Shown here one piece after another: positions 27,036-36,786 of a stretch of 64,000 nucleotides of DNA (positions are counted from its first letter, which is position 1; each line of letters starts with the position of its first letter). The stretch lies in assembly GCF_034555375.1 (NCBI RefSeq), contig NZ_CP140706.1, forward strand, positions 4,827,001-4,891,000, read 5' to 3'. Both the position numbers and the translations under genes were made by a program. The notes under the pieces are model-generated. The model saw only the letters and a list, made by a program, of their open reading frames with translations. It searched no databases and was not told the DNA's origin. The DNA comes from Pseudomonas sp. B33.4 (GTDB taxonomy: Bacteria > Pseudomonadota > Gammaproteobacteria > Pseudomonadales > Pseudomonadaceae).

Positions 27036-27126
27036 TGTAGGAGTGAGCCTGCTCGCGATAGCGGTGTATCAGCCAGCATTGATGCCGAATGAAATGGCCT
27101 CATCGCGAGCAGGCTCACTCCTACAG
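27036..27126. repeat. REP doublet (REPIN)
   Basis: Inverted copies of TGTAGGAGTGAGCCTGCTCGCGA around a 45-base interior, between the ligase promoter region and sixA. Confidence 0.93.
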
Positions 27127-27144
27127 GGGTCGGTGTTTACAATT

Positions 27145-27597
27145 TCAGGGGTGTTTGAGGCTGTTGAGGGTCATCGAGCCAATCAGCAACTCAGGGCTTT
27201 CCAGTTCAGCCAACCCGGCAGTGCTGACCTTCTCCGGCGGATACCCGGCGCCATGCTGCAGATAACTCAGCAGATTGCCCACCAGCGGGTTGTGGCTGAC
27301 CAGCAGCACATTGCTCACCGATACCAGTTGATCGGTGACCTTGTCCGGATCGACTTCCGGCGTCAGCCACTCGACCGTGCGAATCTCCGGCTCGAATCCC
27401 AGCGCTTCGCGAACAATCTGCGCGGTCTGCTGCGCGCGCAGATAAGGGCTGGCGTAAATCGCGGTCAGCGGCTGGCCGATCAAGCGGGCGGCGCTGCTCA
27501 AGGCTTCTTTGCGACCGTGATCGGTCAGCTCCCGTTCGGAATCGGGGCACGAGCCGTAAGGCACGGCCTCACCGTGACGCAATACCCAGAGTTTCAT
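27145..27597 (-). CDS. sixA: Phosphohistidine phosphatase SixA
   Basis: 150 residues of the histidine phosphatase family. Arg7-His8-Gly9 (VLRHGEA) holds the catalytic phospho-accepting His, SPYLRAQQTAQI follows, and the second His is in LLVSHNPLVGNL. SixA removes phosphate from histidine phosphotransfer domains or phosphotransferase proteins. Its start overlaps the end of the DUF4389 gene by four bases. Confidence 0.93.
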   Translation of the reverse strand: MKLWVLRHGEAVPYGSCPDSERELTDHGRKEALSSAARLIGQPLTAIYASPYLRAQQTAQIVREALGFEPEIRTVEWLTPEVDPDKVTDQLVSVSNVLLVSHNPLVGNLLSYLQHGAGYPPEKVSTAGLAELESPELLIGSMTLNSLKHP

Positions 27598-27941
27598 AGC
27601 TTGGGTTCCTCATCTCGGGCCGGGTGCGGTGTCGGCGGCACGGTGTGCGGCGCTTCACCTTCCGGGGTACGCGGCGTTGGCCAGTCGGCGAACGGCCAAG
27701 GCTTCTGGTCGCTGTGGAAACTGCCGAAACGGCCGATCTGCGCGAGAAACTGGCTCAGGCTGTCGCCGAAGTTCATCAGGCTGGCGCTCGGCGCGCCATA
27801 GATCAAACGATAGATCAATTGCACCAGCACCACCGCGCCGAGGATGAACTGCGCCACTTGCCAGACCAGCACGTAGACGATCATCCACAACACCCGCAGG
27901 AGGATGGATTCGTACTTGGCTTCGGTTTTCGGATCGTTCAT
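27594..27941 (-). CDS. DUF4389 membrane protein
   Basis: 115 residues. Two hydrophobic helices (15-47, RVLWMIVYVLVWQVAQFILG and the following segment) are joined by IYGAPSASLMNFGDSLSQFL, the region typical of DUF4389, and a proline-rich tail follows. Inner membrane. The function is unknown. It lies between gpsA and sixA and overlaps sixA by ATGA; the cluster is probably one transcript. Confidence 0.82.
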   Translation of the reverse strand: MNDPKTEAKYESILLRVLWMIVYVLVWQVAQFILGAVVLVQLIYRLIYGAPSASLMNFGDSLSQFLAQIGRFGSFHSDQKPWPFADWPTPRTPEGEAPHTVPPTPHPARDEEPKL

Positions 27942-27962
27942 GGCTTGCTACTCCCGGCTCAC

Positions 27963-28988
27963 TCAGTTGAAACCACTGGTGGAAATAAAATCGACGTCGG
28001 TTTTCGGTTCGGCTCGCATCAGTAGACCGATCACCTGCTCCAGCGTGCGTCCTTCGAACAGGATCGCGTGCAACCCGGCGACCAGCGGCATGTACACGCC
28101 GACTTCCTGGGACTTGGCCTTGAGCACCTTGAGGGTGTTCACGCCTTCGGCGACTTCGCCAAGACGCGACACCGCTTCGTCGAGGCTCAGGCCCTGACCC
28201 AGTGCGAAACCCACTTGATAGTTGCGGCTCTTCGGCGACGAACAGGTGACGATCAGATCGCCGACACCGGCCAGACCGAGGAAGGTCATGGGATTGGCGC
28301 CCTGATTCACCGCAAACCGAGTCATTTCCGCCAGTGCGCGGGTGATCAGCATGCTCTTGGTGTTCTCGCCCATTTCCAGCGCCACCGCCATGCCGGCGAT
28401 GATTGCGTAAACGTTCTTCAACGCCCCGCCCAACTCGACGCCGAATCGGTCGGCACTGGCATAAACACGAAAGGTGCGGCCATGCAGCGCGGCTTGCACG
28501 GCTTTGCACAGCTCTTCGTCTTCGCTGGCAACCACCGTGGCAGTCAGTGCGTGCTCGGCAATTTCCCGCGCCAGGTTCGGCCCGGACAACACGCCGATGC
28601 GCGCATTCGGGGCGATCTCTTCGAGGATCTGGCTCATTAGCTTGAAAGTCTGCGCTTCGATGCCTTTGGTCAGACTGACCAGCATCTTGCCGCTCAACCG
28701 CTCGGCGTGGGCGGCAAGCACCGTGCGCAATGCGCTGGACGGCAGCGCGACGAAGCACAAATCGCAGGCGTCGAGGGTTTCCTGCAGGTCGGTGACGGCG
28801 GTCACGCCCGGCAGAATCTTGATGCCTTTGAGATAACGCGGGTTTTCGCGATTGACCCGGATGGCCTCGGCCTGCTCGGGATCACGCATCCACTGCCGGA
28901 CTTGATGGCCGTTCTCGGCCAAAAGATTGGCCACGGCGGTACCAAAACTTCCGCCTCCCAGGACCGCAATCGGGCGCTGTTCAGTCAT
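27963..28988 (-). CDS. gpsA: Glycerol-3-phosphate dehydrogenase [NAD(P)+]
   Basis: 341 residues. It makes sn-glycerol 3-phosphate from dihydroxyacetone phosphate for phospholipid synthesis. The N-terminal nucleotide motif is [16 protein letters not shown], the SGPNLAREI block and the catalytic Lys region [13 protein letters not shown] follow, and the substrate loop is [22 protein letters not shown] 28988 gives the usual N-terminus [11 protein letters not shown]. Confidence 0.97.
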   Translation of the reverse strand: MTEQRPIAVLGGGSFGTAVANLLAENGHQVRQWMRDPEQAEAIRVNRENPRYLKGIKILPGVTAVTDLQETLDACDLCFVALPSSALRTVLAAHAERLSGKMLVSLTKGIEAQTFKLMSQILEEIAPNARIGVLSGPNLAREIAEHALTATVVASEDEELCKAVQAALHGRTFRVYASADRFGVELGGALKNVYAIIAGMAVALEMGENTKSMLITRALAEMTRFAVNQGANPMTFLGLAGVGDLIVTCSSPKSRNYQVGFALGQGLSLDEAVSRLGEVAEGVNTLKVLKAKSQEVGVYMPLVAGLHAILFEGRTLEQVIGLLMRAEPKTDVDFISTSGFN

Positions 28989-29184
28989 ATGCAATCCGTT
29001 AATCCATACCAGTGGCGATGGCGGCATTATACGGGGCGGCCCGGTCGCGGCCAGCCCCAGCAACAATTACCGACACTTGTAGGAAGAAGACCAATAAAAC
29101 CTAGGAAAATGCTACTAACGTGAATGGAAAAGTCACGGTGCTCGGTTAACATGCGCGCCAAATCTTTGCGATCAAGGCTGCGTC

Positions 29185-31308
29185 GTGTTTTTCGCTCCTC
29201 CCCCTCCCCGTTCGTCCCTTTTGCTGGCGCTGTTGTTTAGCCCGCTAGTGCTGGCGGACGACCTGTTCATGGACAACGAAGCACTGCCGCAGGTGCTGAC
29301 AGCCACGCGCCTGAAACAGACACCGGCGGAAGTGCCGGGGAGCATGACCGTACTCGACAGCGAATTGATCAGCGCCAGCGGCGCCCGCGACATCAGTGAG
29401 CTGCTGCGCCTGGTGCCAGGGATGATGGTCGGCAACATCAGCGGCAATCAGGCGGCGGTCAATTATCACGGCACCAACGCCAGCGAAGCGCGACGCATGC
29501 AAGTGCTGATCGACGGCCGCTCGGTGTATCGCGCCGGTTTGTCCACGGTGGACTGGAGCGATATTCCGGTGGCCATGGAAGACATCGAGCGCATCGAAGT
29601 CTTTCGCGGCCCGAACACCGTCAGTTACGGCGCCAACGCGCTGATGGCGGTGGTCAACATCATCACTCGGCACCCGGCAGACAGCCACGGCACGCGGTTG
29701 AAGTACACCCGTGGTCAGCGTGGCATCAATGACTTTTATGCCAGCCAGGGCACTGGCTGGAATGGCGGCGATCTGCGCCTGTCGCTGTCCGGTCAGGAAG
29801 ATGACGGCTTTGACAGCGATCGCAGCGGCGCCGATTACCGTGACAGCCGCCGCTTGAATCGCTTCAGTCTGGCGCTCAGCCACACCCTCAGCGATAACCA
29901 GAGTCTGGACTGGCAGGTCAACGCCAAGGACGGCACCAACCAGCGGCCCTACACCTACCGTCCGGTGTTCTCCGGGATTACCGCCGCCGGGAACAATTCC
30001 GACGTGGTCGCCAAGGATTACGCCGGCTCGGTGCGCTGGAACCTCGACATCAATCCCGAACACAGCCTCTATATACAAGGCTCGGCGCAACACTGGGATC
30101 GGCAGCAAACCTGGCGCGCCTGTGATGCCGAGGTGTCGTTCAGCCCCGAGTTGACGCAACTGTGGCAACTCAACCCCAATTACACCGAACGCCTGGCGCG
30201 CAACATCACGCAGTTCACCGGCCCCGGCGCCGCGCCCGGAACACCGCAGGAAATGGCCCTGGCCAATCAGGTGCTGAATCAATGGCGCAATGGCGCGAGT
30301 CGAACGCTGTGCGGCGACATCGACCAGAGCGCCCGCGAATCGCGCTACGACCTCGAATTGCAGGACACTCTCAGCCTGTCCGATAGCCTGCGCCTGGTCA
30401 GCGGCATGAACTATCGTTACGACCGCGCCGACTCCGAGACCTACTTCAACGGCACACTGGACGACACCACCTGGCGCGCCTTCGGCCAACTGGAATGGCG
30501 CGCCACCGAACACTGGCTGCTACAGGGCGGTGCGATGTTCGAAAACACGCGACTGATCGGCAGTTCGCTGACCCCGCGCTTCGCCGTCAATTACCTGATC
30601 AATCCGCGCCACGGCCTGCGCGCGGTGTACTCGGAGGCGATCCGCTCGCCGGACATGTTCGAGAACAATGTGAACTGGAGCTATCAGGTCAGCAACCTGC
30701 GCCCCTCGGCCTATGGCCAGTCTTCGGCGCGCTACTTCGTCAAGACTCGCGGCCCCGGCGATCTCGATCAGGAACACATGCGCTCGCGGGAGCTGGGCTA
30801 CAACGGTTATTTCGCCGAACTGGGCCTGGCCCTGGATGTGAAGCTGTTCTACGACGAGATCACCGGGATGATCAGCGAGCCGCTACGTAACAACCAGTAC
30901 ATCGCCAGCAACGCCAACAGCTCACGTTTTCGTGGCACGGAAACCCAGCTCGACTGGCACGTGAGCCTGGCCGACCGTTTGCGTTTCACCTATGCCTTTG
31001 TTGATGCCGAGGCGAGCAATCCGCTTGATCAGCAGTTCACTTCACGCAACAGCGGTTCGGCCGGCTGGCTGCGCGACTGGGGCCATGGCTGGAACAGCGC
31101 CCTCTTCTATTACGGCGACAACGCGCTCAACGGTTACCGTTTCGAACGGGTCGACACGCGCATCGCCAAACGCATCCCGCTGGGTAAAACGCAACTGCAA
31201 TTGGCCGGCGTCCTGCAGCAACGCCTCGACCATGAGCCGAGCACTTTCGTCGACAACAATTACGACGAACGCCGGGTGATGTACTTCAGCGCCGAGCTGG
31301 AGTTCTAG
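29185..31308 (+). CDS. TonB-dependent outer-membrane receptor
   Basis: 707 residues from GTG 29185, with AAGG 7 bases upstream. The signal peptide is at 1-24 (SLLLALLFSPLVLADD). A TonB-box-like segment (PQVLTATR) follows, then the plug domain (about 45-160, with RDISELLRLVPGMMVG and VEVFRGPNTVSYGANALMAV) and the barrel, ending in Phe (FSAELEF). It differs from siderophore receptors in its shorter length and the absence of a signalling N-terminal extension. The ligand is unknown. The stop is one base before the next start, so it is translationally coupled to the periplasmic protein gene. Confidence 0.93.
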   Translation: MFFAPPPPRSSLLLALLFSPLVLADDLFMDNEALPQVLTATRLKQTPAEVPGSMTVLDSELISASGARDISELLRLVPGMMVGNISGNQAAVNYHGTNASEARRMQVLIDGRSVYRAGLSTVDWSDIPVAMEDIERIEVFRGPNTVSYGANALMAVVNIITRHPADSHGTRLKYTRGQRGINDFYASQGTGWNGGDLRLSLSGQEDDGFDSDRSGADYRDSRRLNRFSLALSHTLSDNQSLDWQVNAKDGTNQRPYTYRPVFSGITAAGNNSDVVAKDYAGSVRWNLDINPEHSLYIQGSAQHWDRQQTWRACDAEVSFSPELTQLWQLNPNYTERLARNITQFTGPGAAPGTPQEMALANQVLNQWRNGASRTLCGDIDQSARESRYDLELQDTLSLSDSLRLVSGMNYRYDRADSETYFNGTLDDTTWRAFGQLEWRATEHWLLQGGAMFENTRLIGSSLTPRFAVNYLINPRHGLRAVYSEAIRSPDMFENNVNWSYQVSNLRPSAYGQSSARYFVKTRGPGDLDQEHMRSRELGYNGYFAELGLALDVKLFYDEITGMISEPLRNNQYIASNANSSRFRGTETQLDWHVSLADRLRFTYAFVDAEASNPLDQQFTSRNSGSAGWLRDWGHGWNSALFYYGDNALNGYRFERVDTRIAKRIPLGKTQLQLAGVLQQRLDHEPSTFVDNNYDERRVMYFSAELEF

Positions 31309-31309
31309 G

Positions 31310-32242
31310 ATGCGCTGCCGGCAGTCACGGAAGATGCCAACCCTTGGCCACTGGCTGGCCGGGGTTTGCCTGTTTGTGACCGCATGGCTGCATGGTGTGG
31401 CGGTGCAGGCAGCGGACATTCTGTTGACCGGCGCCGAGGAAAGTCCGGGCGTACAAGCGTTCGTCCAGGCACTCAGCGAATTGCGCCCGACTGACAACGT
31501 GCGTTTCCAGCCGCTGGCCAGCCTGCCCGCACCTGGAAAACTGCCGGCCAGTCTGCGACTGATTCTGCTCGATCTGCCGAGTCTCGACTGGCGCCTGCAA
31601 GAACCTCAGGGTCCGGCAACGCTGGTGCTGCGCATCAGTCGCCTGCAAGCCCGGCAGCGCCTTGGTGGCGCGCAACCGGCGCACCTGAGTTTGCTGTGGA
31701 GTGATCCACCGCTGAGCCGACAGTTGCAGTTGATCCGCCGCATTCTGCCCCAGGCCCGGCGAATCGGCGTGCTGTTCGATGAGCACAGCGAATTCCTCCT
31801 CAAGGAGCTGAATCTCGCCGCCGCGCCGCTGAACCTGCAAATCGTCAGTCAGCGCTGGGACAACACCCACGACAGCCGCCCCCTGCAAACCGTGCTGAGA
31901 AACAGCGACGTGCTGCTCGGGCTCGACGACCCCGATCTGTACAACCCGAAAACCGCGAAAAACCTGCTGCTCAGCAGCTACTCACGACAATTGGCACTGG
32001 TCGGTCCCAACGTCGCCTTCGTCCGCGCTGGCAGCCTCGCCAGCAGTTACAGCGACCAGAACGACTGGCTGGCAATCCTCGATCAATTGCTCGATCAACC
32101 GCCGGCCAATTGGCCGCGGACGCTCTATCCCGCACGCTTTAAAGTCTCAAGTAATGCGCAAGTCGCTCGTTCTCTGGGTATCGAACCACCCGATGACGCG
32201 TCTGTCGCCAGTACGTTGGCTGAAGGAGAACACCGCCCATGA
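31310..32242 (+). CDS. Periplasmic ABC-type substrate-binding-like protein
   Basis: 310 residues. The signal peptide is at about 15-34 ([20 protein letters not shown]). The mature domain resembles the ABC substrate-binding family of TrpX type, for example [38 protein letters not shown] and [20 protein letters not shown]. No ABC permease or ATPase lies nearby. It overlaps the following hybrid kinase by ATGA and directly follows a TonB receptor. A role as a periplasmic ligand sensor feeding the kinase is the best inference. Confidence 0.83.
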   Translation: MRCRQSRKMPTLGHWLAGVCLFVTAWLHGVAVQAADILLTGAEESPGVQAFVQALSELRPTDNVRFQPLASLPAPGKLPASLRLILLDLPSLDWRLQEPQGPATLVLRISRLQARQRLGGAQPAHLSLLWSDPPLSRQLQLIRRILPQARRIGVLFDEHSEFLLKELNLAAAPLNLQIVSQRWDNTHDSRPLQTVLRNSDVLLGLDDPDLYNPKTAKNLLLSSYSRQLALVGPNVAFVRAGSLASSYSDQNDWLAILDQLLDQPPANWPRTLYPARFKVSSNAQVARSLGIEPPDDASVASTLAEGEHRP

Positions 32243-34143
32243 GTTTCCGTCGCCGTTGGGACATCAACACCCGCACCCAGCTGATCAGCCTGGGCCCGGC
32301 GTTGTTGCTGACCTTGCTGTTGATCAGCTTCTTCACCTTCGTGCGCATTCAGGATTTGCGCCAGGAGCTGAATCACACCGGCCAACTGATCGCCAACCAA
32401 CTCGCACCGGCCACCGAATACGGGGTGATTTCCGGTAACAACGAAGTGCTGGAAAGCCTGCTCAAAGCCACACTGGCCACGCCCAACGTGCGTTTTCTCG
32501 AAGTACAGGACAGCGCCAACCGAATTCTGGTGTACGTCGAACAACCCGCGGCGGCGCACGGTCGGCCGCATCAGGTCGAGGTGTTCCAGGCACCGGTACG
32601 GCTGCAGCGCATCGCCCTGCACAATGACTTCTTTCAGGACGGCAAGGTCAACAATGGCGGTGCCAGCGAGGACTATCTGGGCCGGGTGATTGTTGGCCTG
32701 TCCAACGATGCCTTCAGCCAGCGACAGCAGGAGATTCTGCTCAAGGCCGGGATTCTCGCGTTGTTCGCCCTGCTCTTCACTTTTGTGTTGGCACGGCGCC
32801 TGGCCGGCAGCCTGTCGCAGCCGATCCGTGATATCGGTGATGCGGTGAAGGCGATTCAGGACGGCGACTATAAAACCCCGCTGCCGATCGTCGATGACAC
32901 CGAACTGGGCGCGCTGTCGCAGCACATCAACAACCTCGCCCAGGCGCTGGAACAGGCCAGCCGCGAGCAGCATCAAGCCATGGCACAACTGATCCAGACC
33001 CGTGAGGAAGCGGAAAAGGCCAACAACGCAAAATCCGACTTTCTGGCGATGATGAGCCATGAACTGCGCACACCCATGAACGGCGTGCTGGGCATGCTGC
33101 AATTGCTCGAAACCACCGAGATGACTGAGGAGCAGGTCGAATACGCCGCCCTCGCCTCGGAGTCCACCGAGCACTTGCTGAAAGTCATCAACGATATTCT
33201 CGACTTCTCTCGCATCGAGCGCTCGGAGCTGGAACTGGAGCACATTCCGTTCAATCTCGCCGAACTGATCGGCGCCTGCGCGCAGTCGTTCCAGCACAGC
33301 GCGGTACAACGCGGTCTGGCGCTGAACCTGCGGATCCCGGACGACATGCGCGGTTTGCAGGTGCAGGGCGATCCGACGCGGATCCGACAGATTCTGGTCA
33401 ACCTGGTCGGCAACGCACTGAAGTTCACCGAACAGGGTCGGGTCAGCATCGAAGCGCAGTGGCAATCGCTGGATCACGAACTACTGTGGTTCACCTGTTC
33501 GGTGCGCGACAGTGGCATCGGTATTTCTTCTGAAAGTCTGGAGTTGATGTTCAACGCTTTCCAGCAGGCGGACAGCTCGATTTCACGGCGTTATGGCGGC
33601 ACTGGCCTGGGGTTGCCGATCGCACGTACGCTGGCCGAGCGCATGGGCGGCACGTTGCGTGCGCAGAGCGAGGAAGGTCGTGGCTCGGTATTCACTCTGG
33701 AAATCCCCCTGGCACTCTATAAGCAGGCGCTGCCGCCATTGGCCGCGCCGCGTGCACTGAACGGCAAGGGCCAAGGCGAAGGGCGCAATGTCTTGCTGGT
33801 CGAAGACAATCCGGTGAACCAGACCGTAATCGAAGCGATGCTGCGCAGTCTGGGCTTTACTGTCAGTGTTGCCACCGATGGCGCACAAGCGGTACGCAGT
33901 GCCGAGGGCAGCGACTTTGAAGTGATTCTGATGGATTGCCGTTTGCCGATTATCGATGGCTATGAGGCCACCCGGCAGATCCGACGCCTGCCCGGACGCA
34001 GCGACGTGCCGATCATCGCCCTGACGGCCAATGCCTTGCAGGGCGACCGCGAAACCTGTTTGTCGGCGGGCATGAACGATTATCTGGCGAAGCCGTTCAA
34101 ACGTAATGATCTGCAGCAGATTCTGCAGCGCTGGGTGTCGTAG
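32239..34143 (+). CDS. Hybrid sensor histidine kinase (PA1611-position)
   Basis: 634 residues. A membrane helix (15-35), periplasmic domain (36-170), second helix (172-195), HAMP (190-245), HisKA with His274 ([14 protein letters not shown]), an ATP-binding domain ([28 protein letters not shown]) and a receiver at 510-630 with Asp566 ([11 protein letters not shown]). No Hpt domain, so phosphate must pass to a separate transfer protein. The gene sits next to fabAB exactly as PA1611 does in P. aeruginosa, and its His and Asp positions are close to those reported for PA1611 (H269, D570; recalled). PA1611 interacts with RetS in the Gac network. The periplasmic domain resembles that of GacS. Confidence 0.92.
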   Translation: MSFRRRWDINTRTQLISLGPALLLTLLLISFFTFVRIQDLRQELNHTGQLIANQLAPATEYGVISGNNEVLESLLKATLATPNVRFLEVQDSANRILVYVEQPAAAHGRPHQVEVFQAPVRLQRIALHNDFFQDGKVNNGGASEDYLGRVIVGLSNDAFSQRQQEILLKAGILALFALLFTFVLARRLAGSLSQPIRDIGDAVKAIQDGDYKTPLPIVDDTELGALSQHINNLAQALEQASREQHQAMAQLIQTREEAEKANNAKSDFLAMMSHELRTPMNGVLGMLQLLETTEMTEEQVEYAALASESTEHLLKVINDILDFSRIERSELELEHIPFNLAELIGACAQSFQHSAVQRGLALNLRIPDDMRGLQVQGDPTRIRQILVNLVGNALKFTEQGRVSIEAQWQSLDHELLWFTCSVRDSGIGISSESLELMFNAFQQADSSISRRYGGTGLGLPIARTLAERMGGTLRAQSEEGRGSVFTLEIPLALYKQALPPLAAPRALNGKGQGEGRNVLLVEDNPVNQTVIEAMLRSLGFTVSVATDGAQAVRSAEGSDFEVILMDCRLPIIDGYEATRQIRRLPGRSDVPIIALTANALQGDRETCLSAGMNDYLAKPFKRNDLQQILQRWVS

Positions 34144-34241
34144 TGTGGGCCTTTCGACCATCTGCGACTGGCGTGAAAAGCGAAAGTGCGGCAGTCTTAG
34201 GCACCCGAACGAGCCTCAAAAGGGGCTTGAATAAAAATTTC

Positions 34242-34259
34242 AGTGCACAAGTGTACATT
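34242..34259. promoter_or_regulatory. Candidate DesT/FabR-type operator upstream of fabAB
   Basis: AGTGCACA-AG-TGTACATT is an imperfect 18-bp palindrome with 6 of 8 half-site positions matching, about 130 bases before fabA. In P. aeruginosa the TetR protein DesT regulates fabAB and binds a similar AGTG...CACT-type palindrome (recalled). In the gap 34144-34390 nothing else is obvious. Confidence 0.5.
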
Positions 34260-34390
34260 CATGTCCTTGGTGCTGTGACTTTCACCACAACGCAATAGTC
34301 TATGAGTAGGCTGCCGGTTCGAGGCATGAACGCTTCGAACGGTCGGGAAGATTTGCCCCACCTGCCGCATGGGATTATTGAGGAGCTCGC

Positions 34391-34906
34391 ATGACCAAAC
34401 AAAACGCCTTTACTCGGGAAGATCTGCTGCGCTGCAGTCGCGGTGAGCTGTTCGGCCCAGGTAACGCGCAACTGCCCGCCCCGAACATGCTGATGGTTGA
34501 TCGCATCACTTTGATCAGCGAAGAAGGCGGCAAGTACGGCAAAGGTGAATTGGTCGCCGAACTGGATATCAACCCTGACCTGTGGTTCTTCGCGTGCCAC
34601 TTCGAAGGCGATCCGGTGATGCCGGGCTGCCTGGGTCTGGATGCCATGTGGCAACTGGTCGGCTTCTTCCTGGGCTGGCAAGGCTTGCCGGGCCGTGGCC
34701 GTGCGCTGGGTTCGGGCGAAGTGAAATTCTTCGGTCAGGTACTGCCGACCGCCAAGAAAGTCACCTACAACATTCATATCAAACGCGTCCTCAAGGGCAA
34801 GCTGAACCTGGCCATTGCCGATGGTTCGGTGACTGTCGACGGTCGCGAAATCTACACCGCCGAAGGCCTTCGCGTCGGCGTGTTCACCTCCACTGACAAC
34901 TTCTAA
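34391..34906 (+). CDS. fabA: 3-Hydroxydecanoyl-ACP dehydratase/isomerase
   Basis: 171 residues, the exact length usual for FabA. It dehydrates 3-hydroxydecanoyl-ACP and isomerises trans-2- to cis-3-decenoyl-ACP, the branch point to unsaturated fatty acids. Catalytic His70 ([14 protein letters not shown]) and Asp84 (GLDAMWQL) are at the canonical positions. The gene is 11 bases before fabB in one operon. Confidence 0.98.
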   Translation: MTKQNAFTREDLLRCSRGELFGPGNAQLPAPNMLMVDRITLISEEGGKYGKGELVAELDINPDLWFFACHFEGDPVMPGCLGLDAMWQLVGFFLGWQGLPGRGRALGSGEVKFFGQVLPTAKKVTYNIHIKRVLKGKLNLAIADGSVTVDGREIYTAEGLRVGVFTSTDNF

Positions 34907-34917
34907 GGGTTATTCGC

Positions 34918-36138
34918 ATGCGCCGCGTCGTTATCACTGGTCTGGGCATTGTTTCGTGCCTGGGCAATGACAAAGAGACCGTCTCCGCTAACCTGCGTGC
35001 AAGCCGCCCTGGCATCCGGTTCAACCCGGAATATGCCGAAATGGGTCTGCGTAGCCAGGTTTCCGGCTCCATCGACCTCAACCTTGAAGAGCTGATCGAT
35101 CGCAAGATCTATCGCTTCGTCGGCCACGCAGCGGCTTACGCCTACCTGGCCATGAAAGACGCCATTGCTGACTCCGGCCTGACCGAAGAGCAAGTGTCCA
35201 ACCCGCGTACCGGTCTGGTGGCTGGTTCGGGTGGTGCTTCCACGCTGAACCAGATGGAAGCGCTGGACATCCTGCGCGAGAAAGGCGTGAAACGCGTTGG
35301 CCCGTACCGTGTAACGCGGACCATGAGCAGCACCGTTTCCGCTTGCCTGGCCACGCCATTCAAGATCAAGGGCCTGAACTACTCCATCGCTTCTGCCTGC
35401 GCCACCAGTGCTCACTGCATCGGTACCGCCATGGAACAGATCCAGATGGGCAAGCAGGACATCGTCTTCGCCGGTGGCGGTGAAGAAGAGCACTGGAGCC
35501 AGTCGTTCCTGTTCGACGCCATGGGCGCTCTGTCCAGCAAGCGTAACGACACTCCGGAACAAGCTTCCCGTGCCTACGACAAAGACCGTGACGGTTTCGT
35601 CATCGCTGGCGGTGGCGGCATGGTCGTGGTTGAAGAGCTGGAACACGCTCTGGCCCGTGGCGCGAAGATCTACGCCGAAATCGTTGGCTACGGCGCAACG
35701 TCCGACGGCTACGACATGGTTGCCCCGAGTGGCGAAGGCGCGATCCGCTGCATGCAGATGGCGATGTCCACCGTTGATACCCCGATCGACTACCTGAACA
35801 CCCACGGCACCTCGACTCCGGTCGGCGACGTTGCGGAAATGAAAGGTGTGCGTGAAGTGTTCGGCGACAAAGCCCCTGCGATCAGCTCGACCAAGAGCCT
35901 GTCCGGTCACTCCCTGGGCGCTGCCGGCGTTCACGAAGCGATCTACTGCATGCTGATGATGGAAGGCAACTTCATTGCCGGTTCCGCCAACATCGACGAG
36001 CTGGACCCGGAAGTGGCCGATCTGCCGGTGCTGACCAAGACCCGCGAGAACGCCACCATCAACACCGTGATGAGCAACAGCTTCGGCTTCGGCGGCACCA
36101 ACGCCACGCTGGTGCTGAAGCGCTGGGAAGGCAAGTAA
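34918..36138 (+). CDS. fabB: Beta-ketoacyl-ACP synthase I
   Basis: 406 residues. FabB extends cis-3-decenoyl-ACP with malonyl-ACP. The catalytic Cys161 is in [12 protein letters not shown], His in [12 protein letters not shown] and His in [13 protein letters not shown]; the C-terminal [11 protein letters not shown] is conserved. It follows fabA at 11 bases and is ended by a strong terminator at 36163. Confidence 0.98.
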   Translation: MRRVVITGLGIVSCLGNDKETVSANLRASRPGIRFNPEYAEMGLRSQVSGSIDLNLEELIDRKIYRFVGHAAAYAYLAMKDAIADSGLTEEQVSNPRTGLVAGSGGASTLNQMEALDILREKGVKRVGPYRVTRTMSSTVSACLATPFKIKGLNYSIASACATSAHCIGTAMEQIQMGKQDIVFAGGGEEEHWSQSFLFDAMGALSSKRNDTPEQASRAYDKDRDGFVIAGGGGMVVVEELEHALARGAKIYAEIVGYGATSDGYDMVAPSGEGAIRCMQMAMSTVDTPIDYLNTHGTSTPVGDVAEMKGVREVFGDKAPAISSTKSLSGHSLGAAGVHEAIYCMLMMEGNFIAGSANIDELDPEVADLPVLTKTRENATINTVMSNSFGFGGTNATLVLKRWEGK

Positions 36139-36162
36139 TTCCCCGCTGCTGAGCCACACATG

Positions 36163-36195
36163 AAAACGCCCCGACTGGTTCGGGGCGTTTTTTTC
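36163..36195 (+). terminator. Terminator of fabAB
   Basis: GAAAACGCCCCGA and TCGGGGCGTTTTTTTC form a stem with a seven-base T-tract. Confidence 0.93.
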
Positions 36196-36231
36196 GTCTG
36201 CAGAAAACTCATGGCCGACACAAATCCCCTG

Positions 36232-36318
36232 TGTAGGAGCTGCCGAAGGCTGCGATCTTTTGACTTTGATTTTTAAAAGACAAGATCAAAAGATCGCAGC
36301 CTTCGGCAGCTCCTACAC
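36232..36318. repeat. REP-like doublet of a second family (GGCTGCGATC type)
   Basis: TGTAGGAGCTGCCGAAGGCT and its inverse flank a 35-base AT-rich interior, with the arms extending to GCGATCTTTTGA / TCAAAAGATCGC. The arms are 36 bases long and perfectly inverted. This differs from the main GAGCCTGCTCGCGA family in the window. Confidence 0.88.
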
Positions 36319-36447
36319 AAGGGTTCGCATGGGTCTGAAAATGAAACTTCTGTCATGAAACTTACCGCCCTGCGACCGAATGTCGCGGATTTAGCGGGCT
36401 GCAGCACTGTTGCAAAAAACGCAACAACACCTTGCACAAATCAGCCG

Positions 36448-36477
36448 TTTACTTAGCAAGCTAACAAATCATATAAC
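36448..36477 (+). promoter_or_regulatory. Putative sigma70 promoter of the 62-residue protein gene
   Basis: TTTACT (36448-36453), an 18-base spacer containing the palindrome TTAGC-AA-GCTAA (36453-36464), and TATAAC (36472-36477). A second inverted pair, GTTGC / GCAAC, is at about 36409-36425. Confidence 0.5.
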
Positions 36478-36528
36478 AGAGTCCTGCACACGCCTTGCTG
36501 CAGATAACTTGAGATTTGGAGCTAGCAG

Positions 36529-36717
36529 ATGACTGTAAAAGTAACTGAACGCGACGATTCACACATGTCCCACGAAGGCGTAGCCGCCGGTATCCGCATC
36601 TGGGATGTGCATCAACAAGACTTGCTGGTCGGCATGTTCCACAACGAGATCGACGCCCACAACTACAAGGCCGAACTGGAAGTGCAAGAACAGCAACGGG
36701 ATCTGAAATCCGCCTGA
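36529..36717 (+). CDS. Small conserved hypothetical protein, 62 residues
   Basis: ATG 36529 with GGAG 7 bases upstream. The protein is soluble and acidic. GIRIWDVHQQDLLVGMFHNE in the middle looks like a beta-strand pair, and the last 25 residues are helical and charged. No metal or catalytic motif. A promoter-like sequence precedes it and a terminator follows, so it is a stand-alone unit. I do not recognise the family. Confidence 0.75.
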   Translation: MTVKVTERDDSHMSHEGVAAGIRIWDVHQQDLLVGMFHNEIDAHNYKAELEVQEQQRDLKSA

Positions 36718-36738
36718 TTCAACCACAGCATTGAAAAC

Positions 36739-36769
36739 GACAAACCCCGCAAAAGCGGGGTTTGTCGTT
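36739..36769. terminator. Bidirectional terminator
   Basis: ACGACAAACCCCGC (minus) and its inverse around AAAA form the stem GACAAACCCCGC / GCGGGGTTTGTC, located between the convergent 62-residue protein gene and the DUF2058 gene. Confidence 0.85.
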
Positions 36770-36786
36770 GTTACAGCTTTATCGAT

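Noticed and set aside
29245..30513. 422-codon open frame opposite the TonB receptor
   Set aside because: Antisense shadow with no start signal or family match.
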